Below are positions 6,279 through 12,907 of a DNA stretch of 12,907 nucleotides, piece after piece; position 1 is the stretch's first letter, and every line of letters begins with the position of its first letter. Made by a program: the position numbers and the translations under genes. Source of the DNA: Clostridia bacterium (lineage in GTDB: Bacteria; Bacillota; Clostridia; Oscillospirales; RGIG7773); assembly GCA_017554835.1 (NCBI GenBank), contig JAFZHO010000131.1:1-12907 (forward strand), given 5' to 3'. Below the pieces are notes generated by a model. That model made no database searches. It saw only the letters and a list, made by a program, of their open reading frames with translations, and had not been told where the DNA came from.

Positions 6279-6872
6279 ATGGCAAGACAAGATTTTAAAC
6301 CCTCGACTATGCTATCTCCCGTTCCCGCCGTTATGGTCAGCTGCGGAACGATGGAAAAACCAAATATCATTACTATCGCATGGACGGGAACTATCAACTC
6401 CGACCCTGCAATGGCCTATATTTCCGTTCGTCGTGAGCGTTTTTCCCATAAACTTATCAAAGATTCCGGCGAATTCGTTATAAATCTTACCACTGCGAAT
6501 ACCTGCCGCGCCACCGATTTTTGCGGTGTGAGAAGCGGTACATCGGTAGATAAATTCAAAAAATGTAATCTTACCCCCATCAAATCAAAAACCCTTTCTG
6601 CCCCTTCTATCGCTCAGAGTCCTCTTTCCATTGAATGCAAGGTAAAAGAGATTATCCCTCTCGGCAGCCACGATATGTTCATCGGCGAGGTGAAAAATAT
6701 CTCCGTTGACGAAAATTATATCGATGAAAAAGGCAGAATCCGTTTTGATAAATTCAAGCTTATTTCCTATGCCCATGGTCAGTATTTCCAACTTGGCAAA
6801 AGTCTGGGGCATTTCGGTTTTTCCGTTAAGAAAAACTCCACTAAAAAAAGGCAAAGAGAGGAACGAAAATGA
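6279..6872 (+). CDS. Flavin reductase-like (FMN-binding split-barrel) protein
   Basis: The 197-residue product has the pattern of the flavin reductase-like domain: an N-terminal PVPAVMVSCG strand, then NIITIAWTGTINSDPAMAYISVRRERFSHKLI (about 29-60), where backbone and side chains hold the FMN phosphate, and a later GSHDMFIGEVKNI segment. Such proteins bind FMN and reduce flavins or other substrates with NAD(P)H; some serve as redox partners. The substrate cannot be told from sequence. It starts only 2 bases after the mnmG stop, with no clear SD, which suggests translational coupling. The C-terminus is a basic tail (KKNSTKKRQREERK) not needed for the fold. The stop overlaps the next start as ATGA. 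A link to FAD-dependent MnmG is possible but unproven. Confidence 0.88.
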   Translation: MARQDFKPSTMLSPVPAVMVSCGTMEKPNIITIAWTGTINSDPAMAYISVRRERFSHKLIKDSGEFVINLTTANTCRATDFCGVRSGTSVDKFKKCNLTPIKSKTLSAPSIAQSPLSIECKVKEIIPLGSHDMFIGEVKNISVDENYIDEKGRIRFDKFKLISYAHGQYFQLGKSLGHFGFSVKKNSTKKRQREERK

Positions 6873-7381
6873 AAACGAACTATCAGCTAACCAAAAACGC
6901 TTTTGGCGTTATAACGTTTTCTCTATCTGCTATATCCCTATTTAACGAATCCTTAATTATAGGGCTTTTGCTTCTTTTGGGATATGCTCTAATTCTTGAA
7001 GAAGATAAATGGATGGCAAAGCAGGCGCTTCAGGGGCTTTTTATTTCCCTTTTTGGCGCTCTTTCTATGAAAATCCTTTCCCTTTTCTCTTTGAATATTA
7101 CTTTCCAATATGAAAGAATCAACCTGATTTTATTGATTTCGGTAATTATCAAGATTATATTAGCCATTTTTATTATTATGGGAATTTGCCGCACGGCAAA
7201 AGGAAAAGATGCAGATTTACCTTTCTTTACGGTTATGGCAAATAAAGCCCTCGGAATAACCTTTCCCAAAAAAGAGGAAGAAGTAAGAATTATTCCCGAA
7301 GAAGATACCTGGATTTGCTCTTGCGGAAGGGAAAACGTAGGCAAATTCTGCGCTATTTGCGGAAAGGAAAAGGAAGAATAA
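6869..7381 (+). CDS. Integral membrane protein with C-terminal zinc ribbon, function unknown
   Basis: The 170-residue product has about four hydrophobic segments (roughly residues 11-24, 27-43, 52-75 and 84-106). A short loop follows, then a C-terminal zinc ribbon WICSCGRENVGKFCAICGK with cysteines at 150, 152, 161 and 164 (C-x-C-x8-C-x2-C). The membrane part, with KWMAKQALQGL after the second segment and GICRTAKGK after the last, recalls DUF4870/Tic20-like small membrane proteins; this is a tentative resemblance. Topology is inferred: the cysteine-rich tail would be expected in the cytoplasm. The start overlaps the previous stop by four bases (ATGA) and is preceded by a purine-rich GAGAGG. 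The next gene begins 1 base after its stop. Confidence 0.8.
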   Translation: MKTNYQLTKNAFGVITFSLSAISLFNESLIIGLLLLLGYALILEEDKWMAKQALQGLFISLFGALSMKILSLFSLNITFQYERINLILLISVIIKIILAIFIIMGICRTAKGKDADLPFFTVMANKALGITFPKKEEEVRIIPEEDTWICSCGRENVGKFCAICGKEKEE

Positions 7382-7382
7382 A

Positions 7383-8564
7383 ATGAAAATCGCAGTTTTT
7401 TCTGACGTTCATATAACTTTAAAATCCCACGACCCGTCAGAAAAATTTGAAAAAGGGTATAATCTTCTCAAAAAAGAAGCAGGCGAATTTGATGCTCTTT
7501 TTATTAGCGGAGACCTCACAGACTACGGAAAAAAAGAAGAAATCGAAAAATTCAAAGCTTCTCTTGATAAGGTGCTTACTAACGAAAAACTATTTTTCTC
7601 CATGGGAAACCACGATATCGGTTATAGTGATTCTGATCGCAGAGAAAACGTCAAAATTTTTAACGAGGTTTTAAAAGATTATCTTATCCCCCCAATTATA
7701 AAAGACGAATTCGACGAAAAAATGGCCGCTTGCGGAAATACGCGCTGGGATTTTAACGGAGTTGGAATCATTGCGATTTGTCCCACCTCTTATCCTCTGG
7801 AGGATATTCCTCTCCTTGATAAAGATGCAGCCCAATTTCTTCGCCGTTCTTTAGAGGAATTTTCGGATAGGCCCTGCTATCTTCTTATTCATACTCCCGT
7901 TCTTGATACGGTTTTCCCCTATGCGAGAAATTTCTGGAGTTGCGGTAATATTTTCGATATTATAAATAAGTATAATAACGTTCTCCTTCTTTCGGGGCAT
8001 ATTCATCATCCTTTGCAGGATGAAAGAGCCCTTTATCTTGGCAATTTCTCGGCTATTGCGTGTCCATCAAGCGTTTACGTTCTTGTTCTTGGCGGATTTA
8101 TAGAAACGTTCAAAACATGTTTCTTTCCTGATGCCTGGGATTTTGCTCAGGGAATGTATCTTGACGTTGACGGCTACGACGTAAAATGTCGCAAGTTCGA
8201 TATTATGAAAGAAAAGGAAATAAAATCTCCCTGGGAATTTAAAATAGGGCAAAAAGATTTTAGAGAAATTCCAAAAAAAGCCCCTCTTTTTACCAAAGAA
8301 ATGATAAAATTAGAGAACGGGAATATTGAGTTTTCTACTAATGATTATTTCCACCATTTTGTTATAAAAATTAACGATAGTATAACCAAAGTATGCTCGG
8401 GATTTTATAACTGTCCCAATGGAAAATCAAACCCCCTTATAAAAATCCCTCTTTCCGATTTTATAAAAGAAAAAGGCGACTATACTGCGGAAATATTTGC
8501 AGTTGATTTTTACGATAACCAATCAGAGAAAGTTTTTTTAGATTTTACATATAATATGATATAA
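7383..8564 (+). CDS. Calcineurin-like metallophosphoesterase
   Basis: The 393-residue product carries the full set of two-metal phosphoesterase motifs: D-x-H at residues 8-10 (SDVH), GDLTDYG at 43-49, GNHD at 75-78, a histidine at 170 (LLIHTP) and GHIHHP at 205-210. These residues hold the bimetal centre that hydrolyses phosphomonoesters or diesters. The catalytic domain occupies about residues 1-265. The remaining 130 residues are rich in beta strands and probably form a separate accessory domain. No signal peptide is seen, so a cytoplasmic location is likely. The substrate is unknown; related proteins act on nucleotides, cyclic nucleotides or lipid headgroups. The SD AAGGAAG lies within the end of the preceding gene, and the ATG follows that stop by 1 base. 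Confidence 0.93.
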   Translation: MKIAVFSDVHITLKSHDPSEKFEKGYNLLKKEAGEFDALFISGDLTDYGKKEEIEKFKASLDKVLTNEKLFFSMGNHDIGYSDSDRRENVKIFNEVLKDYLIPPIIKDEFDEKMAACGNTRWDFNGVGIIAICPTSYPLEDIPLLDKDAAQFLRRSLEEFSDRPCYLLIHTPVLDTVFPYARNFWSCGNIFDIINKYNNVLLLSGHIHHPLQDERALYLGNFSAIACPSSVYVLVLGGFIETFKTCFFPDAWDFAQGMYLDVDGYDVKCRKFDIMKEKEIKSPWEFKIGQKDFREIPKKAPLFTKEMIKLENGNIEFSTNDYFHHFVIKINDSITKVCSGFYNCPNGKSNPLIKIPLSDFIKEKGDYTAEIFAVDFYDNQSEKVFLDFTYNMI

Positions 8565-8570
8565 TATAAT
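8537..8570 (+). promoter_or_regulatory. Possible weak internal promoter before the alpha/beta hydrolase gene
   Basis: Three TATAAT hexamers occur within 21 bases (8550-8555, 8560-8565, 8565-8570). TTTAGA at 8537-8542 is 17 bases before the middle one, a 4-of-6 match to the -35 consensus. Transcription from it would start almost at the SD, which makes it doubtful. The stretch may simply be A/T-rich coding end plus spacer. Confidence 0.2.
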
Positions 8571-8581
8571 TGGGTGATTTA

Positions 8582-9352
8582 ATGAATATTCTAATCAACG
8601 GACTTAATATAAATTACGAAATAAAAGGCGAGGGCTATAACGTGGTTTTGCTTCACGGTTGGGGAGCATCTATCGAGAGTTTTCGCCCTGTTATTGATGC
8701 TTTAAGCCGTGATTACAGAGTTATTTGCCCCGACCTTCCCGGTTTTGGAAAAAGTGACGAGCCGAAAAACCCTTTTTCCACTGAGGATTATGCCGAATTT
8801 GTTATAGAATTTTTAAAAGCGCTCCAAATCGAAAACCCCGTTTTAGTGGGCCATTCCCACGGGGGAAGAATTTCACTTTGCCTTATGGGAAAATATCTTT
8901 TCCCCGTTAAAAAAGCAATTTTAATCGATAGCGCAGGAATAAAACCCCGCAGAACTTTGAAATATTATTTCAGAACCTATAAATATAAGCTTGGCAAAAA
9001 AATTCTTTCCTGCCCCTTATATTTTAAATACACAAAACCTATCTACGATAAATATATTTCAAACGCAGGTAGCGAGGATTACCGAAATAGCTCCCCACTT
9101 ATGAAGAGGACTATGTCTATCGTTGTTAATCAGGATTTTAGTTCTTATATGAAGAATATAAAAACCCCAACCCTTTTAATCTGGGGGGATAAAGATACCG
9201 CCACCCCACTTAAAGACGGGCAAAAAATGGAGAAGCTTATTCCCGATAGCGGCCTCGTTATTTTTAACGGCGCAGGGCATTTCTCCTATCTTGACTGCTT
9301 CGGAAGATTTATAAGCGTTTTATACGAATTTTTGAAAAAGGAGCGAAACTAA
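8582..9352 (+). CDS. Alpha/beta hydrolase fold protein
   Basis: The 256-residue product is a single alpha/beta hydrolase domain. The oxyanion-hole segment LLHGWGAS is at 23-30, followed by PDLPGFGKSD at 50-59. The nucleophile elbow GHSHGG at 90-95 has Ser92. The acid is at WGDKDTATP (Asp205) and the histidine at GAGHFSYLD (His233), so the catalytic triad looks complete. A cap region rich in Tyr and Lys lies at about 120-185. Such enzymes hydrolyse esters, lactones or other acyl bonds; the substrate cannot be read. The ATG at 8582 is chosen because GGGTGA lies just upstream; an in-frame TTG (8570) has no SD of its own. The following murF start touches its stop. Confidence 0.9.
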   Translation: MNILINGLNINYEIKGEGYNVVLLHGWGASIESFRPVIDALSRDYRVICPDLPGFGKSDEPKNPFSTEDYAEFVIEFLKALQIENPVLVGHSHGGRISLCLMGKYLFPVKKAILIDSAGIKPRRTLKYYFRTYKYKLGKKILSCPLYFKYTKPIYDKYISNAGSEDYRNSSPLMKRTMSIVVNQDFSSYMKNIKTPTLLIWGDKDTATPLKDGQKMEKLIPDSGLVIFNGAGHFSYLDCFGRFISVLYEFLKKERN

Positions 9353-10927
9353 ATGGCAGAAAATCTATGCTTTTTACCCTGCGTTGGCGCATTTATATTT
9401 GCCCTGTTGCGACTTAAATATAACCTTCATATGCTCCAACTAAATTCATATAGAAACAAAAGATTTTTCACTTTTCTTCTGAGAAATAAGAAAAAAATCA
9501 TTGATTTTGATTTTATTCTGCCTTTTGTTTTTCTTATAATCGGATTTTTCCGAAACGACCTTTGGCTTAATATCGGAGTTTTTATTCTTTTTGTTATTGC
9601 CTCTCTTTCAAAGGGCAAAGAACCCCCTGCGAAAAAGCCACTCGTTTATACTTCTCGTATAAAAAGACTGATAACTACTTTTTGTATTCTATTTATTGCC
9701 CTTGTTTTGCTTTCTCTTCTATTCGCTTTGAAGGGAAATCTTTTGGGGGCAAAGGTGGTTTGTCTTGTTTCGGGGATTTTTTGTTTGTTTAATTATCTTT
9801 TGCTTATAATTTCAAATATTATAAATTCCCCCATTGAAAAAGGCGTTGCAAACTATTATATCAACGATGCAAAAAAAATAATCTCTTCCTCACGGGCAAA
9901 GGTTATCGGAATTACCGGCTCCTACGGAAAGACCACAACAAAATATATTCTCGAAAAATTTCTCAGTCAGAAATATAACGTTCTGAAAACCCCCGGCAAC
10001 CTTAATACCACCCTTGGCGTAACGAGAACTATCCGCGAAATGCTAAACCCTACCCACGATATTTTTATCTGCGAAATGGGAGCAAAGCAAAAAGGCGATA
10101 TTAAGGAAATCTGCGATTTGGTAAACCCTGATTATGCAATTATCTCCTCTATTGGGTATCAGCATCTTGAGACCTTCAAGTCCATTGAAAATATTATAAA
10201 AACCAAATTCGAGCTCGTTGACGCTCTTAAAGACGGCAAAGCATTTCTTAACGGGGATAACGAGTTTATAAAAAATAATAAAACCGATAAAAAGGTTTTC
10301 TATTTCGGAATTTCAGACAAAAACAATTGCCGCTGCGAAGATATTCATTATGATGCCGATGGTTGCAGTTTTACTTATATTAACGGCGATATAAAAATCC
10401 CAATCAAAACAAATCTTCTCGGATATAATAATATAACGAATATTGCAGGTGCCATAAGCATTTCCCTTGAACTTGGTGTCAGCGTTGAAGATATAAAATT
10501 TGCAGCTTCGACTCTTAAAGCCCCTGAGCACCGCCTTTCTATAAACAGAATCTCAAATAATCTTACTATTATTGACGATGCCTATAACTCAAACCCCATG
10601 GGAAGCGCCTGCGCTCTTGACGTTCTTGGTGGCTTTCCGGGGCTTAGAATCTGCATAACCCCCGGTATGATAGAACTTGGTCAAAGGCAGTATGAAGAGA
10701 ATTTCATTTTAGGGCAAAACGCCGCAAAATGCTGCGATAAAATTATTCTCGTTGGCGAAAAGCAGACGAAACCCATCTACGATGGGCTTAAAAAAGAAAA
10801 CTTCCCTGAGGATAATATTATCATAGTTCCCACGGTGGAGAGGGCCTTTGAAGTTATGTATTTATTTGCAGGGGAGACGCCTTGCAGTGTTCTTATAGAA
10901 AACGATTTAACAGACGATTATATTTGA
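9353..10927 (+). CDS. murF: MurF-type Mur ligase with N-terminal membrane domain
   Basis: The C-terminal 350 residues are a Mur ligase that by family would join D-Ala-D-Ala to the UDP-MurNAc-tripeptide, using ATP. Motifs: P-loop GITGSYGKTTT (186-196), TPGNLNTTLGVTRTIRE (213-229), the metal-binding EMGA (241-244), a likely carbamylated lysine in TKFELVDAL (Lys285), LGYNNITNIAGA (356-367), APEHRL (390-395), DDAYNSNP (408-415) and MIELG (439-443). The first 170 residues are not the usual MurF substrate domain. They instead contain four to five hydrophobic segments (about 8-24, 53-67, 69-84, 104-126, 130-155) and basic loops, so the enzyme is probably membrane-anchored. The SD AAGGAG lies 9 bases before the ATG, inside the end of the hydrolase gene. 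ddl follows, fitting the pathway. The substrate is inferred; a MurF-like ligase with a different acceptor cannot be excluded. Confidence 0.88.
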   Translation: MAENLCFLPCVGAFIFALLRLKYNLHMLQLNSYRNKRFFTFLLRNKKKIIDFDFILPFVFLIIGFFRNDLWLNIGVFILFVIASLSKGKEPPAKKPLVYTSRIKRLITTFCILFIALVLLSLLFALKGNLLGAKVVCLVSGIFCLFNYLLLIISNIINSPIEKGVANYYINDAKKIISSSRAKVIGITGSYGKTTTKYILEKFLSQKYNVLKTPGNLNTTLGVTRTIREMLNPTHDIFICEMGAKQKGDIKEICDLVNPDYAIISSIGYQHLETFKSIENIIKTKFELVDALKDGKAFLNGDNEFIKNNKTDKKVFYFGISDKNNCRCEDIHYDADGCSFTYINGDIKIPIKTNLLGYNNITNIAGAISISLELGVSVEDIKFAASTLKAPEHRLSINRISNNLTIIDDAYNSNPMGSACALDVLGGFPGLRICITPGMIELGQRQYEENFILGQNAAKCCDKIILVGEKQTKPIYDGLKKENFPEDNIIIVPTVERAFEVMYLFAGETPCSVLIENDLTDDYI

Positions 10928-10941
10928 TAGGAGAAAGATAA

Positions 10942-12123
10942 ATGAAAATCAGACTTGGTGTTATATTCGGTGGAATGAGCGTTGAGCACGAGGTATCAGT
11001 TATCTCTGCACTTCAGGCAATAAACGCTGCGGACAAAGAAAAATACGATATTTCCCCCATATATATTTCAAAAGACGGCAGAATGTTTACGGGGGAAAAG
11101 CTTTTTAACGTTGATACCTTCAAGGATATGGAAAAGCTATTTGAAGAAAATACTCAGATTTCTCTCATAAGAGCAGATAACAAAATCAAAATGGTGAAAT
11201 ACCCACCAAACAAACTAAAATCAAGCGATATAGGCGAGATAGACGTTTTCTTGCCCGTTGTTCACGGAACAAACTGCGAGGATGGAAGTATTCAGGGCCT
11301 TTTGGAGAATCTTAACGCCCCTTATTGCGGTTGTAACGTTATCTCCTCTGCCTCAGGCATGGATAAAACCGTTATGAAAAAAGTTCTTGCCTACGAAGGT
11401 ATCCCCGTTGCAAAAGGAATTGATTTTTCAAATAGAGATTATTTCAACGAAAAAGAAGAAATAATTAAAAAAATCGAAGCTCTATCTTATCCCGTTATTG
11501 TAAAACCCTATAACTTAGGGTCTTCTGTTGGAGTTTCAAAGGCAAATGACCGTCTGGAGCTTGAAAAAGGCATTTCCGAGGCATTTGAATTTACGGGAAA
11601 AGTCCTCGTTGAAGAATGTATTCAAAATCTTCGTGAAATCAACTGCTCCGTTTTAGGTGACTATAAAAAAGCAGAGACTTCCGTTTGCGAAGAACCTATT
11701 TCCTCGGGAGTTTTGGACTATGCCGATAAGTATCTTGGCAATTCAAAGCAAAAAGGAATGGCCTCTCTTTCAAGAAAAGTTCCCGCAGATATAACGAAAG
11801 AGCAGGAAGAGAAAATTAATGAGCTTGCTCTCAAAACCTTTAAAGTTCTTGGTTGCGCAGGAGTTTCAAGAATTGATTTTCTTATGAACGATGAAACAAA
11901 AGAAATCTACGTTAACGAAATAAATACTATTCCCGGTTCTCTATCATTTTATCTATGGGAAAAGGTGGGCGTCTCATTTAAGGACCTAATCGATCGCCTC
12001 GTTGAAATCGCCATCTCCGCCCATAAAGAAAAGAACGAAAAATGCTTCACCTACGAAGAAAATATTCTTAAAAACGGTAGCTTCGGCGGTGCAAAAGGCG
12101 GCTCAAAGGGCTCAAAATTCTAA
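10942..12123 (+). CDS. ddl: D-alanine--D-alanine ligase
   Basis: Ddl condenses two D-alanines with ATP to make the dipeptide that MurF adds. The 393-residue product has the N-terminal GGMSVEHEVS (10-19) with Glu15, HGTNCEDGSIQG (108-119), the ATP-grasp segment VIVKPYNLGSSVGVS (185-199), an omega-loop DYADKY (259-264) whose final Tyr matches the tyrosine typical of D-Ala-D-Ala enzymes, and RIDFL...EIYVNEINTIPGSLS (310-335) with metal-binding Glu and Asn. VanA-type ligases have a different residue at the omega-loop position, so a resistance ligase is unlikely. The last 25 residues form a Gly/Lys/Ser-rich tail (GGAKGGSKGSK) beyond the fold. The SD AGGAGA lies 7 bases before the ATG. It is the last gene of the run and is followed by a strong terminator. 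Confidence 0.96.
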   Translation: MKIRLGVIFGGMSVEHEVSVISALQAINAADKEKYDISPIYISKDGRMFTGEKLFNVDTFKDMEKLFEENTQISLIRADNKIKMVKYPPNKLKSSDIGEIDVFLPVVHGTNCEDGSIQGLLENLNAPYCGCNVISSASGMDKTVMKKVLAYEGIPVAKGIDFSNRDYFNEKEEIIKKIEALSYPVIVKPYNLGSSVGVSKANDRLELEKGISEAFEFTGKVLVEECIQNLREINCSVLGDYKKAETSVCEEPISSGVLDYADKYLGNSKQKGMASLSRKVPADITKEQEEKINELALKTFKVLGCAGVSRIDFLMNDETKEIYVNEINTIPGSLSFYLWEKVGVSFKDLIDRLVEIAISAHKEKNEKCFTYEENILKNGSFGGAKGGSKGSKF

Positions 12124-12133
12124 TATTATAAAT

Positions 12134-12168
12134 AAAAAAATCCTCGTATTTTCATACGAGGATTTTTT
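12134..12168. terminator. Bidirectional terminator between ddl and the convergent gene
   Basis: TCCTCGTAT (12141-12149) and ATACGAGGA (12154-12162) form a perfect 9-bp stem with loop TTTC. A 7-base A-run lies on the left and a 6-base T-run on the right, so each strand's transcript ends in a U-tract. It serves ddl from the left and the minus-strand gene from the right, whose stop codon overlaps the T-run. Confidence 0.92.
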
Positions 12169-12907
12169 ATTCCCTTGTTACAAAGAAATATTTTATAAAT
12201 TCGTCAGCAGCAGAAAGTTTTTCTATAGTTGCTGTTTCGTCATTTTTGTATTTTCTAAAGGCATCTAGCATAACAGCCCCGGTAGAAATAATATTCTTAT
12301 TTTCGTCAAAAAGCATCTGGTTAAAAATATGTGACTGAACAAAATAGTTTTCTTCCATTAGCTTAAGCTCGTTTTTATAAAGAGCATTATTATAATAATT
12401 AAAATACTTTTCTTTCATATTTGGATAAAACTCTTCTTTGAATTCATATCCGTGAATTCTTGTTACAATATATTGGCCAACACGTGGGAAAGTAACACTG
12501 TTTTTGAAAGCCGAAGTATAAGGAACGCCGGGATTACCACCCAAATATACAAAATCCTGCTTTTCTGTCCAGTCTTTCATACAAACGGATACCTTATCTC
12601 CTTTTTTTAGATTACCGTAGTAAACCTTTTCGATTTCATACTCGTATTTCAAGAAATATCTATCGTTTATTTTCAGTTTCTCTACCTTATTTACCTTTGC
12701 AAGAACGTGGTTATTATCACAAACAATTCCCTCAGGGAAATTATCAATATATTTCTTTGTGTAGACAGGTTCAAAAGGTATACTTGTGCTGGTTTCTGAC
12801 ATCTTCAAAAATCCTTTTAACTGAGGATATTTATTCTCGTCAATATCAAGATACTCAATAGAATAATTATCCTGAGGTCCTATCCATTCGAGAGTAGTTT
12901 CTTTATC
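12167..12907 (-). CDS. Protein of unknown function, 5' end outside window
   Basis: The minus-strand frame is open from the right edge of the window to the TAA at 12169-12167, giving 246 visible residues. Upstream of the in-frame TTG (12808) and ATG (12802) the frame continues without a stop to base 12907 and reads sensible sequence (...EWIGPQDNYSIEYLDIDENKYPQ...). The true start therefore lies outside. The segment HVLAKVNKVEKL...YEYEIEKVYYGNLKKGDKVSV...GQYIVTRI resembles the beta-rich part of clostridial extracellular or lipoprotein-like proteins that carry the pattern V-E-K-V-x-x-G-x-L-K-x-G-D. The C-terminal third looks helical and charged. No catalytic motif or membrane segment is visible. 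A signal peptide may be in the missing part. Function unknown; the resemblance is weak inference. Confidence 0.75.
   Translation of the reverse strand, partial: DKETTLEWIGPQDNYSIEYLDIDENKYPQLKGFLKMSETSTSIPFEPVYTKKYIDNFPEGIVCDNNHVLAKVNKVEKLKINDRYFLKYEYEIEKVYYGNLKKGDKVSVCMKDWTEKQDFVYLGGNPGVPYTSAFKNSVTFPRVGQYIVTRIHGYEFKEEFYPNMKEKYFNYYNNALYKNELKLMEENYFVQSHIFNQMLFDENKNIISTGAVMLDAFRKYKNDETATIEKLSAADEFIKYFFVTRE

Noticed and set aside
10942..12123. Vancomycin-resistance type D-Ala-D-Lac or D-Ala-D-Ser ligase
   Set aside because: The omega-loop ends in D-K-Y with the tyrosine typical of D-Ala-D-Ala ligases, and no vanH/vanX-type neighbours are present.

Overview
The window reads as an AT-rich chromosomal segment from a Gram-positive Clostridia-type bacterium (Bacillota), possibly an Oscillospirales-like gut organism. 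This rests on the A-rich codon use, the Shine-Dalgarno (SD) sites of the AAGGTG/AGGAG type, the protein families (FemAB, clostridial MnmE/MnmG, membrane-fused MurF, Ddl) and the hairpin-rich intergenic repeats. The placement is inference. No rRNA, tRNA, CRISPR array or phage module is visible.

Layout. (1) Bases 1-756 hold the 3' part of a beta-propeller-like gene, open at the left edge, with a terminator. (2) Bases 757-990 are non-coding and carry two palindromic repeat units and a minus-strand terminator. (3) Bases 996-1583 are a small regulatory island: an XRE regulator on the minus strand, divergent from a 57-residue Cys-rich protein, with direct and inverted repeats in the shared promoter region. 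(4) From a strong promoter at 1618-1646, nine genes run on the plus strand to 12123: femX-like, mnmE, mnmG, flavin reductase-like, membrane protein with zinc ribbon, metallophosphoesterase, alpha/beta hydrolase, murF-type ligase and ddl. Gaps are mostly 0-20 bases, with one 4-base ATGA overlap. The only large gap is a 256-base terminal-inverted-repeat element between femX and mnmE. (5) A bidirectional terminator closes the run. It faces a convergent minus-strand gene that is open at the right edge.

How the genes fit together. MurF and Ddl are adjacent steps of peptidoglycan precursor synthesis: Ddl makes D-Ala-D-Ala and MurF attaches it. FemX-like proteins add amino acids from aminoacyl-tRNA to the stem peptide. 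MnmE and MnmG form the complex that modifies the wobble uridine of certain tRNAs. The run therefore mixes cell-wall and tRNA-modification functions with three less specific enzymes and one membrane protein.

Most notable points: the MITE-like element whose left end contains the femX stop codon and whose right end lies just before the mnmE ribosome site; the MurF whose usual N-terminal domain is replaced by a membrane region; the 45-base-spaced direct repeat at the divergent XRE promoter; and the two composite palindromic repeats. Both edge genes are truncated by the window and should not be read as starting at their first internal start codon.
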